A DNA stretch of 64,000 bases from Sphingobium sp. AS12 (GCF_019097845.1 NZ_JAHRGM010000001.1:434001-498000), one strand, 5' to 3'; shown: positions 9,301-18,659, counted from the stretch's first letter. Made by a program: numbers and translations. The notes: generated from the letters alone by a model not told the origin.

Positions 9301-10527
9301 ACCGGCGTGGAGATTGTCGACATTGGCGGTCCCGTCAACGTCTCCGCCGACATGCGCGGCACGCTCGGCAACCCGCAAATCACCGGATCGCTGGCGACCG
9401 ACAATGCCGCGATCAACAGCCCCGTCACCGGCATGCGGCTGAAAAGCGTCAAGGCGCGGGGGCGTTTTTCCGGCGACCAGCTGGTCATCTCCAGCTTCGC
9501 CGCCACCGCGCAAAATGGCGGATCGGTCAGCGGCACCGGCCGCTTCACCTTCAACGGCATAGCGGGCGTCGGCATGGACCTGGCAATGCAGGCGGACAAT
9601 GCCGCGCTGCTGGAGCGGGACGATATTGCCGCCACCGTCACCGGGCCGATCAGCCTGCGTTCCGATGGCGTCGGCGGGACCATCGGTGGTGACCTGACCC
9701 TCAATAGGAGCCGCTTCACCCTAGGACGCGCCGCCGCCGTTGCGCAAATACCCGAGCTGGCCGTCACGGAAATCAACCGGCGCGGCGAGGAGATTGAGCG
9801 GGTCCGCACCAATGTCCCTTGGGCGCTGGCGATCAAGGCGCGCGCGCGCAACCGCCTGACCGTCACCGGCCTTGGCCTCGACAGCGAATGGCGCGCCGAT
9901 CTCGACATCGGCGGCACCGTCACCAGTCCGGCGATTGCGGGTCGGGCGGAACTGGTGCGTGGCGGCTATGAATTTGCCGGCCGCCGGTTCGACCTTCGCG
10001 AAGGCCGCATCCAGTTTGACGGCAAGACGCCGGTCAACCCGACGCTGGACATCGACGCACAGGCGGACGTCAGCGATCTGACCGCCACCATCCATGTCGG
10101 CGGCACCGGCCTGAAACCTGAAATCACCTTCACCAGCGTCCCCGCTTTGCCGCAGGACGAACTGCTCTCCCGCATCCTCTTCGGCACCTCGATCACCAAC
10201 CTGTCCGCGCCCGAAGCGCTGCAACTCGCCTCGGCGGTCGGCTCGCTCCAGGGCGGCGGTGGGCTGGACCCGATCAATGCGGTGCGCAAGGCGGCGGGTC
10301 TCGACCGGCTGCGCATCATCGCTGCCGATCCGACACAGGGGCAGGGGACCTCGATCGCGGCGGGCAAATATCTGACCCGCAAAACCTATGTCGAACTGAT
10401 TACCGACGGACAGGGCTATAGCGCCACCCGGATCGAATATCAGGTCACGCGCTGGCTCTCGCTGCTCGGCGCCATCTCGACCCTGGGCCGCGAAAGCGCC
10501 AACGTGCGCGTCTCGAAGGATTATTGA
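6349..10527 (+). CDS. tamB: TamB: translocation and assembly module subunit
   Basis: A 1,392-residue protein with one N-terminal membrane helix (about residues 24-44, WLVGIVASLLLIVVGALAWL) and a very long periplasmic body of repeated beta strands. This is the AsmA/TamB-type groove that carries lipids between membranes. The C-terminal DUF490/TamB domain, about residues 1060-1392, includes AGRAELVRGGYEFAGRRFDL, then LSRILFGTSITNLSAPEALQ and a final beta signal region ending RVSKDY. The length is within the usual range for alphaproteobacterial TamB. It overlaps tamA by one base, which fixes its start. A serine dehydratase gene follows immediately; a functional link is not evident. Confidence 0.95.
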   Translation: MADDAPATKPHRRRAWDGRWQRWLVGIVASLLLIVVGALAWLDTSSGHRFLISRIATIKPPSGLRIQVDRIEGSIYRKAVLHNLTLSDPKGRFFDAPRVELDWWPFAWAYNRLDIDRLVIPRATLHKLPKLNPSQKQGPILPGFDIRLMQFSVGQLTIAPGITGRVQQATMAGDADIRGGRAIIDLTARVIDGQDALTVALDSRPDNDRFRLDVTVNAPKGGVLAAMAGLKQDANLRIGGKGGWSRWDGRLSATLDSQPVADFVLAARSGAYSARGSIEGGAIAGTGLVQRLAAPRLAVRANGTMVDRVIDGRLWLRSAAIDLDADGAIDLRNSALDNMLVQLKLARPQALLKTMRGQDVAAKIRLDGPFSTLGYEYLLTARQLAFDKTLISNVRMDGEGRRAENGPALIPLRLRAARLDGQGELVEGIVRNFALDGVLQLNGQQIVSNPMDVRSDKLRGKLVMLADLNTGRYDFGLDGQINGLAIRGLGIVDLTSKLRAVPGPNRSFGLSGNALARVRRLDNQFLRTLGGGLPTVRSALALRPDGQLALTNLRLDAPLLTLTGNGLRHRDGTLHLEGQGRHGQYGPVRLTLDGKIDRPTVDLLLASPMKSLGLRDVRAKLIPDATGYSYTAGGGSTLGPFTGRGVILLPPGGQAVVRIARIDVSGVTASGDIRPVTGGLDGQLAVNGPVTGYISLKPVNAIQQVQLKLTANDASFDGPTVIAVRRGTLDATMLLDPSRTTLTATAQARGLRVGGVLLGRFAANADLVDGRGKIRGSLSGQRGRIFDIQGEAQVDADRIRLTAGGTIDKRPIRLTRAALLTRTDDGWKLSPATISYAGGSLQLAGELGSTSTHVEARMQKLPLALLDIGYDNLGLGGTATGSLSYAQPRGGGLPTGTAELRIRGLSRSGLSLSSRPVDVGLNAALTADRLATRMIFVADGKTIGRAQALLNPLGREGGLVERLNRAPFFAQLRYGGTADTLWRLTGVEIVDIGGPVNVSADMRGTLGNPQITGSLATDNAAINSPVTGMRLKSVKARGRFSGDQLVISSFAATAQNGGSVSGTGRFTFNGIAGVGMDLAMQADNAALLERDDIAATVTGPISLRSDGVGGTIGGDLTLNRSRFTLGRAAAVAQIPELAVTEINRRGEEIERVRTNVPWALAIKARARNRLTVTGLGLDSEWRADLDIGGTVTSPAIAGRAELVRGGYEFAGRRFDLREGRIQFDGKTPVNPTLDIDAQADVSDLTATIHVGGTGLKPEITFTSVPALPQDELLSRILFGTSITNLSAPEALQLASAVGSLQGGGGLDPINAVRKAAGLDRLRIIAADPTQGQGTSIAAGKYLTRKTYVELITDGQGYSATRIEYQVTRWLSLLGAISTLGRESANVRVSKDY

Positions 10528-10529
10528 TC

Positions 10530-11908
<1,379 letters not shown>

Positions 11909-12082
11909 GCGGGTTCCATCGGCTCGTCCTTTTCAGCCCACAATATCGGGACGAGATGATCTTCACTGTGCCAATTTGGCAACATAAGTCCTTGTTTATC
12001 TTAGGTTCATGCAACCAACGGCTTTGCCCGGACTTCAACGTCTCACCCCTGCGGGGCGTGAATGACAATTGGAGTTAAGCAT

Positions 12083-12736
12083 ATGCGTAAGTTAGTGGTC
12101 GCAACCCTTTTGGCCGGAACCGCGGTCGCCTCACCTGCTCTGGCACAGGACGTCGGCCCGACCTTCACCGGTCCCCGCGTCGAAGCGATTTTGGGCTATG
12201 ACCATGTCGGCGCCGGCAGCGATGTCGACAATAATAACGGCCGCGACGACCAGTCGATCGACGGTCTGCTCTACGGCGTTGGCGCTGGTTACGACATGAA
12301 TCTGGGCAGCGCTGTCGTCGGCGTCGAGGGCGAATATACCGACTCCACTGCCAAGAGCGACCGTTTCGACTTGACCGACCAGTTCGGTTTCGGTCGCGTC
12401 AGCCAGGGCCGTGACCTCTATGTCGGCGCGCGCGCCGGCATCCTCGCCAACCCCAACACGCTGGTCTATGTGAAGGGCGGCTACACCAACACCAAGCTCA
12501 ACGTGCTGGCAGGCGACAGCGACGAAACCACCGACACCGCGTTCAAGCTGGACGGCTGGCGCATCGGTGGCGGCGTGGAGCGCGCGATCAACCAGAACAC
12601 CTTTGCCAAGGTGGAATATCGCTACTCCAAATATGACAGCGCCCATATCGACTATATGGACGGCGCGACGAGCAGCGAATTCGACATCGACACCGACCGG
12701 CATCAGGTCGTGGCCAGCGTCGGCTGGCGCTTCTAA
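12083..12736 (+). CDS. Outer-membrane beta-barrel protein, OmpA/Opa-like
   Basis: A 217-residue protein with a signal peptide (MRKLVVATLLAGTAVASPAL, cleavage after ALA-Q). The mature part is a small eight-strand barrel: alternating aromatic/polar strands such as VEAILGYDHVGAG, GVEGEYTD, LYVGARAGILANPNTLVYVK and AKVEYRYSKYDSA, ending VVASVGWRF with the C-terminal Phe beta signal. This layout fits the porin-like/opacity protein family of Rhizobiales and sphingomonads. The substrate or role is not known; most act as structural or adhesion proteins. I chose the ATG at 12083, with TTGGAG nine bases upstream, over the ATG at 12062. A strong terminator follows directly. Confidence 0.9.
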   Translation: MRKLVVATLLAGTAVASPALAQDVGPTFTGPRVEAILGYDHVGAGSDVDNNNGRDDQSIDGLLYGVGAGYDMNLGSAVVGVEGEYTDSTAKSDRFDLTDQFGFGRVSQGRDLYVGARAGILANPNTLVYVKGGYTNTKLNVLAGDSDETTDTAFKLDGWRIGGGVERAINQNTFAKVEYRYSKYDSAHIDYMDGATSSEFDIDTDRHQVVASVGWRF

Positions 12737-12738
12737 AT

Positions 12739-12772
12739 ACGGGGCGGGGTGGGAGAAATCCCGCCCCGTTTC
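12739..12772 (+). terminator. Terminator of the outer-membrane protein gene
   Basis: A perfect 10-base stem, ACGGGGCGGG with CCCGCCCCGT, begins two bases after the TAA stop and is followed by TTTCA. The loop is 11 bases. Confidence 0.85.
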
Positions 12773-12798
12773 ACATTACAGGGGCAAACTGCCAACAT

Positions 12799-12865
12799 CC
12801 GTTCGTTTCAAGCGAAGTCGAGAAACCCAGCGCGCAAGTTTCTCGACTGCGCTCGAAACGAACGG
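12799..12865. repeat. CGTTCGTTTC palindromic repeat, copy A
   Basis: A 67-base near-perfect palindrome that begins CCGTTCGTTTCAAGCGAAGT and ends GCGCTCGAAACGAACGG; the arms pair over about 28 bases with a short loop. It lies between the terminator at 12739-12772 and the end of pyrF. The same repeat occurs at 46235-46308 and, in coding sequence, at 47940-48004; a damaged copy is at 46628-46684. Confidence 0.85.
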
Positions 12866-12887
12866 AACGCGGTGAAGGTGTTGGTTC

Positions 12888-13562
12888 CTACAGCGTCGCC
12901 TCAATCTCGCGCGCGGCAAGATCGGGATTTTCCGCCAGGCTGATCGGCCGTCCGACGACCAGGATGGATGCGCCCCGATCCAGCGCCTGTCGCGGCGTCA
13001 CCGCGCGCTTCTGGTCCCCCATTGCGCCCCCTGCGGGTCGCACGCCTGGCACGACGAAGAAGCCGTCCGGCCAATGCTTCTTGACCATCGCGACTTCCTC
13101 GCCCGAACAGACGATCCCGTCCAGTCCGGCATTTTGCGCCAGATCGGCCAGTCGGCGCACCTGATCCTCCGCTTTGCCGCCCACGCCAATGTCGAGCAGA
13201 TCGGCATCATCCAGACTGGTGAGCACCGTCACAGCCACCACCTTGGTCTTGATGCCAGCCGCGGCCTTGGCATCCTCCAGCATCGCCCGCCCGCCCGCGG
13301 CATGGACGGTCAGGATCGCCGGTTCCAGCAGGTGCAAAGCCTGCACCGCCTTGGCCACCGTATTGGGAATATCGTGCAGTTTTAGGTCCAGGAAGATCGG
13401 CAGGCTGAACTTCATCATCTCATGCACGCCATGATGGCCATTGGCGCAGAAAAATTCGAGGCCCAGTTTCAACCCGCCGACATGATGACGTACCTGCTGC
13501 GCCAGATTTTGCGCCTTGCCAAGGTCCGGCGTGTCGATCGCGACATAAAGGGGGCTGCTCAT
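12888..13562 (-). CDS. pyrF: Orotidine-5'-phosphate decarboxylase
   Basis: A 224-residue protein that carries out the last step of UMP synthesis, removing CO2 from OMP. The catalytic motif FLDLKLHDIPNTVAKA (D-x-K-x-x-D, about residues 56-70) is intact. The phosphate-binding end of the TIM barrel is visible as FVVPGVRPAGGAMGDQKRAV and the glycine-rich SILVVGRPIS. Length matches the family. Its ATG overlaps the stop of the upstream lapA-like gene by four bases (ATGA), so the two form an operon. Carbamoyl-phosphate synthase for the same pathway lies at 47-53 kb in this window, not linked in an operon. Confidence 0.97.
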   Translation of the reverse strand: MSSPLYVAIDTPDLGKAQNLAQQVRHHVGGLKLGLEFFCANGHHGVHEMMKFSLPIFLDLKLHDIPNTVAKAVQALHLLEPAILTVHAAGGRAMLEDAKAAAGIKTKVVAVTVLTSLDDADLLDIGVGGKAEDQVRRLADLAQNAGLDGIVCSGEEVAMVKKHWPDGFFVVPGVRPAGGAMGDQKRAVTPRQALDRGASILVVGRPISLAENPDLAAREIEATL

Positions 13563-13903
13563 ACGGGTCCTGCGGGGTTGAGGGGGGGAAGGGATGGGAT
13601 GGAGGTGTCAGGCGTGACTGGCGGGGTGGTGACGGGCGGTGGCGTGGCGGTCGCCGTCACGGCCAGCGCCCGCTCAGCACTGTCCAGCCGCCGCTTCAAT
13701 CGCCAGCGCGTTGCGCGCGCCATGATCCAGAAGGGCAGCGCGCCCAGCAGAAACGCGCCGATCAGCAGCACCGGCAATTTGGTTTCCATCACCATGTCGC
13801 CCCACAGGCGGACAGTCACGGGCACATAATTCGCCATGCAGAAAAAGGCGAGGGCGACGGCGACCACGACCCAGAAGGCGGTCCGCAAAAATTGCATCGG
13901 CAT
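13559..13903 (-). CDS. LapA-domain (DUF1049) inner-membrane protein
   Basis: A 114-residue protein with two membrane helices, about residues 5-24 (LRTAFWVVVAVALAFFCMAN) and 44-62 (LPVLLIGAFLLGALPFWIMA), separated by a short loop with VPVTVRLWGD. This is the layout of the LapA/DUF1049 family, which in E. coli helps control lipopolysaccharide assembly. A cytoplasmic Arg-rich helix and a Thr/Pro-rich tail follow. A second in-frame ATG lies two codons further on. It overlaps pyrF by four bases, a pairing I know from alphaproteobacteria. A role in LPS control is inferred only from family. Confidence 0.85.
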   Translation of the reverse strand: MPMQFLRTAFWVVVAVALAFFCMANYVPVTVRLWGDMVMETKLPVLLIGAFLLGALPFWIMARATRWRLKRRLDSAERALAVTATATPPPVTTPPVTPDTSIPSLPPLNPAGPV

Positions 13904-13930
13904 ATCCTCTTGCTGCTCAACCGGAGCAGC

Positions 13931-14803
13931 TTAGGCGATCCCGTCGCTTTTCGGAAGCGTCCGATCGTTTTTGTCGATGGCGATCGTCATCGACAGCTGC
14001 GTCGAGGCGCCCGGCGTCAGTACGGCCATGCCACCGGCCCGGTTTATCGCGTCGGGACAATGGCTCACCGGCTCGATACAAAAATCGACGGAATCGGGCG
14101 GGCGATAGACATGCAGCCAGGCTGCGCAGCTGGCGGTCAGGACAATGCGCGTGCCGTCGCCCTGCACGATCGTCGCGCGTCCATCCCAGCCGCCATAGAC
14201 ATTGTCGATCAGCGTATCGCCCATCACAGCGGCCCCGCGCGACCAGTCGCCCAGCGCGTCAGCCGCCACTTCCCGGTCGGGCAGCATGTCGGGCGTCGCC
14301 AGCCACAAACTGGTCGCGGCAAACTGCAATTGCGTCCCGGCATCGGCCAGAAAATAGGGATGGAAGCCCAGACCGGCAGGCATCGCCGCGTCGCTCCTGT
14401 TGGTCAGCGTCAGGCGCATATCGATCGCGTCGGGTCGCACCTGAACATGCTGCTCGGCGCAATAGGCCCATGGCCAGTCCGCCCCGCCACCATGATCCTG
14501 CACCAGCCGCACGGCGTTCGCGCTCTGCGCGTCGACCTCCCAAGCGGCCTGCCATCCCGTGCCATGAATGCTGTGCGGATGATCGCCAAAATTGCGCGGC
14601 AGTTGATAGTCACGCCCGGCAAAGGCAAAGCGCCCGTGCGCGATCCGGTTGGCATAGGGGACCAGCGGAAAACTGGCCATGCCCAGCGGATCAACGCAGT
14701 CGATCGGCGCGCGCCGCAGCACATCCGCGCCGCCATGGCGCAACCACAGCAGCGATCCGCCGCCAGCAGGCGAGAGCGCCGCTTCCAGCGCCTCCGCCCG
14801 CAA
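13931..14803 (-). CDS. Aldose 1-epimerase
   Basis: A protein of about 290 residues of the galactose mutarotase family, which interconverts alpha and beta anomers of sugars. Visible family features are FPLVPYANRIAHGRFAF, the active-site histidine in HPHSIHGTGW, a second one in GLGFHPYF, and the catalytic glutamate in VDFCIEPVSHC. No ATG is available: a TTG at 14803 (or CTG at 14806) is the likely start, close behind the stop of the sugar-transporter gene, so it is the last gene of the xylX operon. In that setting it should supply the right anomer of xylose (or arabinose) to the dehydrogenase. Confidence 0.88.
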   Translation of the reverse strand: MRAEALEAALSPAGGGSLLWLRHGGADVLRRAPIDCVDPLGMASFPLVPYANRIAHGRFAFAGRDYQLPRNFGDHPHSIHGTGWQAAWEVDAQSANAVRLVQDHGGGADWPWAYCAEQHVQVRPDAIDMRLTLTNRSDAAMPAGLGFHPYFLADAGTQLQFAATSLWLATPDMLPDREVAADALGDWSRGAAVMGDTLIDNVYGGWDGRATIVQGDGTRIVLTASCAAWLHVYRPPDSVDFCIEPVSHCPDAINRAGGMAVLTPGASTQLSMTIAIDKNDRTLPKSDGIA

Positions 14804-14820
14804 CAGGATTGGCCCGCCGC

Positions 14821-16233
14821 TCAGCCGACCATATCCTCAAGCTCGCGACCCTTGGTCTCCTGCACCATCTTGCGCACGAAAAAGTAGGAGATCGCCGCAA
14901 ACAGCGCATAGCCGCTATAGGTCATGACCAGCCCCGGCGACACCGCAAGCGCGGGAAAGCTGACCGATATGGCCGCATTGGCGATCCACTGGGCAAAGCC
15001 CGCGACGGCCAGCCCAGATCCGCGAATCTGGTTCGGGAACATCTCGCCCAGCATCACCCACATGATCGGTCCCCAACTCATGTTGAAGAAGATCACATAG
15101 AGATTGGCGGCGATCAAGGCGATCAGGCCATTATGCCCCGGCAGGCTGACCCCGCCATCCGCCCCGGTGACCGCGGTGGAAAATGCATAGGCGACGATCG
15201 CCAGCGTCACTGCCATGCCCGCCGATCCGATCAGCAACAGCGGCTTGCGACCGATCCGGTCGATCAGCAGCATCGACCCCAGACAGGCGCCAATCGACAG
15301 CACGCCGGACAATATGTTGATCTGCAACGCATTATCTTCGGAAAAGCCGACCGCTTCCCACAAGGTCGCGCCATAATAAAAGACGACATTGATGCCGACC
15401 AGCTGCTGGAACACGGCCAGCCCAATGCCGGTCCACACGATCGGGCGGATCGTGCCGCTGCTCTTGTCGATCAGGTCGGATAGTTTGGGGCGATGATGGT
15501 CGGCGGCCAGGCTGTCGCGAATCTCCACCACTTTGCGGGCGGCCTCCTGCGCGCCGAACAGCCGGGTCAGCACCGCTTCCGCTTGCGTCTCGCGCCCACG
15601 CGCGACCAGATAGCGGGGGCTTTCGGGGATGAAGAGCAAAGCGACGAAATAGATCGCGGCCGGGATTGCCTGCAACCAGAACATCCAGCGCCATGCCGGG
15701 AAATCCAGCCATAGCGGCGCGGTCGATCCGCCCGCATGGCGCGCCAGCACGAAATTGGCGACGAACGCGCCGGTCAGGCCGGAAATGATCATGACCTGCT
15801 GCACGCTCGACAGCCGCCCGCGCACCGCCGCCGGGGTGACTTCGGAAATATAGACCGGCGAAATGACGCTCGCCGCCCCGACGCCCAGCCCGCCGATGAT
15901 CCGCGCAAGGATGAAGATGGCCGACGACCCGGCGGCCCCCGCCAGCAGCGCGCTGACTAGAAACAGGATGGCGGCGAGCATCATGACGCCGCGCCGCCCG
16001 ATCATGTCGGCCATCCGCCCCGCGCCAAAGGCACCGATCGACGACCCGACCAGAATCGCGCCAACATTGACGCCAATGCCCAACTTGCCCAGGTCAAAGG
16101 CGCTTTCCAGCCCCTTTTGCGTGCCGTTGATGACCCCGCTGTCATAACCGAACATGAACCCGCCAATCGTCGCAACCGCGACGATCGCGGCGATAAAGGC
16201 CATATTGACCTTCTCCGCGCTGCCCTCACTCAT
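14821..16233 (-). CDS. Sugar porter, major facilitator family
   Basis: A 470-residue proton-coupled sugar importer of the XylE/GalP type with 12 predicted helices. Sugar-porter signatures are present: GGFMFGYDSGVINGT in helix 1, GRMADMIGRRG between helices 2 and 3, PESPRYLVARGR after helix 6, VFQQLVGINVVFYYG in helix 7, and DRIGRKPLLL between helices 8 and 9. It is followed by the epimerase gene and preceded by the xylB-like dehydrogenase, so xylose is the probable substrate; arabinose or glucose cannot be excluded. The short tail ends with the common KGRELEDM motif. Confidence 0.92.
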   Translation of the reverse strand: MSEGSAEKVNMAFIAAIVAVATIGGFMFGYDSGVINGTQKGLESAFDLGKLGIGVNVGAILVGSSIGAFGAGRMADMIGRRGVMMLAAILFLVSALLAGAAGSSAIFILARIIGGLGVGAASVISPVYISEVTPAAVRGRLSSVQQVMIISGLTGAFVANFVLARHAGGSTAPLWLDFPAWRWMFWLQAIPAAIYFVALLFIPESPRYLVARGRETQAEAVLTRLFGAQEAARKVVEIRDSLAADHHRPKLSDLIDKSSGTIRPIVWTGIGLAVFQQLVGINVVFYYGATLWEAVGFSEDNALQINILSGVLSIGACLGSMLLIDRIGRKPLLLIGSAGMAVTLAIVAYAFSTAVTGADGGVSLPGHNGLIALIAANLYVIFFNMSWGPIMWVMLGEMFPNQIRGSGLAVAGFAQWIANAAISVSFPALAVSPGLVMTYSGYALFAAISYFFVRKMVQETKGRELEDMVG

Positions 16234-16286
16234 CCTCGTGCGTCCTCTCTGCTCTTATATCGTTGCGATGATCCGGTTATGCCGGG

Positions 16287-17045
16287 TCAGCGCCACCCGG
16301 CATCGATAAAATAATCATGGCCGGTGCAGTAACGCGCATCGTCCGACGCCATGAACAGCGCCAGCGCCGCGACATCGACCGGCATGATCCGCCCGTCCAG
16401 GCATTGCGCGGCCACAATCTCCGCCTCGCCTTCGGGTGTGTACCATTTCATCTGGCGCGGGGTTTTGACATTGCCCGGAATGATCGTGTTGACGCGGATA
16501 TTGTCGCGCCCCAGATCGCGGGCCAGGCTGCGTGTCAGCCCCTCGATTGCGGCCTTGGCGGTCTGGTACAGCACCAGATCGGGCAGGGCGAGATGCCAGC
16601 TGATCGACCCGACATTCAGGATTACCCCGCCGCCTGCACGCTTCATCGCCGGGACGGCCGCTTGCGCCGCAAAGAACAGGTGACGCAGGTTCACCGCCAT
16701 CCGATCGTCCCAATAGGCGGGGGTCACGTCATCAATGCTGTGCCGGTCGTCATTGGCGGCATTGTTGATCAGGATATCGATGCCGCCCAGCTCTGCCTCC
16801 ACCTGTCCGATCATCGCCTGCACCGCATCAATGTCGCGCAGGTCGACATGGTGAAAGACCGGCGTAAAGGTCGCGCCTGCGAGCCGCGCGACCAGCGCCT
16901 CGCTGTCCGCCTGCGCAATATCGCAAAAGGCAACGCGCGCCCCCTGCGCGACAAAGCCCTCGACCAGCCCCTCGCCAATGCCGCTGCCACCGCCCGAAAT
17001 GAACACCCGTTTGCCCACAAGGCTGGGATAAATGGCCCGGCTCAT
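16287..17045 (-). CDS. xylB: D-xylose 1-dehydrogenase, SDR family (XylB type)
   Basis: A 252-residue short-chain dehydrogenase. It has the cofactor motif GGGSGIG near residue 19, the NNA motif in LINNAANDDRH, and the catalytic Ser and YQTAK in SISWHLALPDLVLYQTAKAA. From memory it is close along its full length to Caulobacter crescentus XylB, including the start MSxAIYPSLxGKRV, the NDDRH loop and the ends KWYTPEGEA and IDAGWR. XylB oxidises D-xylose to xylonolactone with NAD, the first step of the Weimberg pathway. The ATG overlaps the stop of xylX (ATGA), which fixes the start. Activity on L-arabinose or other aldopentoses is possible. Confidence 0.88.
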   Translation of the reverse strand: MSRAIYPSLVGKRVFISGGGSGIGEGLVEGFVAQGARVAFCDIAQADSEALVARLAGATFTPVFHHVDLRDIDAVQAMIGQVEAELGGIDILINNAANDDRHSIDDVTPAYWDDRMAVNLRHLFFAAQAAVPAMKRAGGGVILNVGSISWHLALPDLVLYQTAKAAIEGLTRSLARDLGRDNIRVNTIIPGNVKTPRQMKWYTPEGEAEIVAAQCLDGRIMPVDVAALALFMASDDARYCTGHDYFIDAGWR

Positions 17046-18181
17046 GCCGCGTCCCTCTTGGCCAGCAGGCCGCGCTGCGACAGATTGGTCATCAGCGCGC
17101 TCAGCCCCCAGGTCCATGGCGCGGCGTCCTTCGACGTCACGACCCTATTGACCAGCCTGCCCAGACGCGGGGTCGCGATGGTGACGATATCGCCGACCTT
17201 ATGGGTAAAGCCGCGCCCTGGATCTTCGCGATCCTGCACCGGCGCGAACAATGTCCCCAGAAACAGTGCGAACCCGTCAGGATATTGATGCTCGCTCAGC
17301 GTCTGGCGCACCAGTTCCAGCGGGTCGCGGCTGATCTGGTTCATGCTGCTGCGCCCGTCCAGCCGATAGCCTTCGGGTCCGTCGATGGACAGCCCGACCT
17401 CGGCATTGCGCACATCCTCGATCGTGAAACCGTCGTCGAACAGGCGGATCAGCGGCCCCAGCGCGCAGGACGCATTATTGTCCTTCGCCTTGCCCAGCAG
17501 CAGTGCGGAACGCCCCTCAAAATCGCGCAGATTGACGTCATTGCCCAGCGTCGCACCGACCGCCGTGCTGCCCGCATCGACGATCAGCACGATTTCGGGT
17601 TCGGGATTGTTCCAGGTCGAATCGGACCGGATACCAATGTCCGCGCCAGCGCCCACGGTCGCCAGCACCGGCGCCTTGGTAAACACCTCCGCATCCGGGC
17701 CGATCGCGACCTCCAGATATTGCGACCACAACCCATCCTCGATCAGCGCGGCCTTGAGCGCTGCGGCTTCGCTCGATCCGGGGACGACCGCACGGATGGA
17801 GCCGCCGACCCGCTCCTCCAACCGCTCGCGAATGGCCGCTGCCGCGCCCGAATCACCGCGCGCCCGTTCCTCGATCACCCGCTCGATCGCCGACAGGGCG
17901 AAGGTCACGCCGCACGCCTTGACGCACTGCAGATCGACGGGGCTGAGCAGCGGCAGGTCCAGCGCGTCGAGCGCGCCCAACGCTTCACCAGCGTCCGGCG
18001 ACACCGGCAGCATTTCGATCAGTTGCGCCACGGTCGGCGCGACCTGGCTCATATCATAGGCGATGCCCTGCGCCACCAGCAGGGGGCTTGGTCCTTCGGC
18101 GCGCAGCACGCGACCAATAAACAGGCCATCGCGCCAATCGGCGGGCAGGCAATCGGACAGGCTCATGTCCACCGGCATCAT
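17042..18181 (-). CDS. xylX: 2-keto-3-deoxy-D-xylonate dehydratase (XylX type)
   Basis: A 379-residue fumarylacetoacetate-hydrolase-fold protein. It resembles Caulobacter XylX, which dehydrates 2-keto-3-deoxy-pentonate to alpha-ketoglutarate semialdehyde in the Weimberg pathway. Shared stretches include LLSPVDLQCVKACGVTFALS, then ERVIEERARGDSG, the metal site region DSTWNNPEPEIVL, GNDVNLRDFEGRSALLL and GFALFLGTLFAPVQDR. I chose the ATG at 18181 (next to a second at 18178) because AGGAG stands just before it; longer forms would run into the operator. First gene of a four-gene operon (xylX-xylB-porter-epimerase). Lactonase, xylonate dehydratase and the semialdehyde dehydrogenase are not in the window. 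Confidence 0.88.
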   Translation of the reverse strand: MMPVDMSLSDCLPADWRDGLFIGRVLRAEGPSPLLVAQGIAYDMSQVAPTVAQLIEMLPVSPDAGEALGALDALDLPLLSPVDLQCVKACGVTFALSAIERVIEERARGDSGAAAAIRERLEERVGGSIRAVVPGSSEAAALKAALIEDGLWSQYLEVAIGPDAEVFTKAPVLATVGAGADIGIRSDSTWNNPEPEIVLIVDAGSTAVGATLGNDVNLRDFEGRSALLLGKAKDNNASCALGPLIRLFDDGFTIEDVRNAEVGLSIDGPEGYRLDGRSSMNQISRDPLELVRQTLSEHQYPDGFALFLGTLFAPVQDREDPGRGFTHKVGDIVTIATPRLGRLVNRVVTSKDAAPWTWGLSALMTNLSQRGLLAKRDAA

Positions 18182-18198
18182 CAACTCCTGGCAGTCTA

Positions 18199-18220
18199 TT
18201 GTTGATAGCGCTACCAACAA
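18199..18220. promoter_or_regulatory. LacI-family operator O1 before xylX
   Basis: A 22-base palindrome with one mismatch, core TTGATAGCGCTACCAA, lies 18 bases upstream of the xylX start. The central AGCGCT with flanking inverted arms is typical of LacI/GalR-family operators. A TTGACT hexamer on the minus strand (18235-18240) lies just upstream and could be the -35 element, which would put the operator over the -10 region. Related motifs occur at 21904-21925 and 22009-22030. Confidence 0.75.
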
Positions 18221-18351
18221 TGCCGATGCACGGAAGTCAAGGGGCAGGGCAGGGGGTAATCCGCGCGCAGCGATAATTTCGATCGATGGTGGTCACAAAA
18301 CTGCCTTTCATCTTTTCCCCGTCGCCGCTTTACGGCATAGATGCTGATGTC

Positions 18352-18546
18352 ATGAGCAAAATTGAAAAGACCGCGCCGGACACCGACGCCTCATCCGCCA
18401 CCCCCGCAGTACCCGCTGACGACAAGAGCGATCTTGCCAGCGCGGCCCGCAAATCCGCAGGCAAGGCTGCCTGGACCGGCGCAGCCGTCGGCATTGGCTC
18501 GGCCGCGATCGTCGCGGCCCTGCTCTACACCCGCAAGCGCAGCTAA
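18352..18546 (+). CDS. Small single-helix membrane protein
   Basis: A 64-residue protein starting at the ATG at 18352. The first 35 residues are hydrophilic and rich in Ala, Asp and Lys; residues about 42-58 form a Gly/Ala-rich membrane helix (WTGAAVGIGSAAIVAALLY) ending TRKRS. I do not recognise a family. The basic end suggests a cytoplasmic C-terminus. Its ribosome site is weak, but a clear terminator follows the stop within 15 bases, supporting a real gene. Confidence 0.6.
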   Translation: MSKIEKTAPDTDASSATPAVPADDKSDLASAARKSAGKAAWTGAAVGIGSAAIVAALLYTRKRS

Positions 18547-18560
18547 ATCGCGACCACGCA

Positions 18561-18600
18561 AAAAGGGCGGCATGGCATTCGCGCCATACCGCCCATTTTT
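18561..18600 (+). terminator. Terminator after the small membrane protein gene
   Basis: GGGCGG pairs with CCGCCC and CATGGC with GCCAT, flanked by AAAA before and ATTTTT after. The stem can end transcripts from either strand. Confidence 0.8.
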
Positions 18601-18659
18601 GCGACCCTTACGGGCTCTTCTTCTCCGTCCTTCGCGACGGGGAGTATTTCTGCGTTAAC

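Noticed and set aside
12749-12943. Short plus-strand frame after the outer-membrane protein gene
   Set aside because: It is formed by the terminator and the palindromic repeat and then runs into the complement of pyrF.
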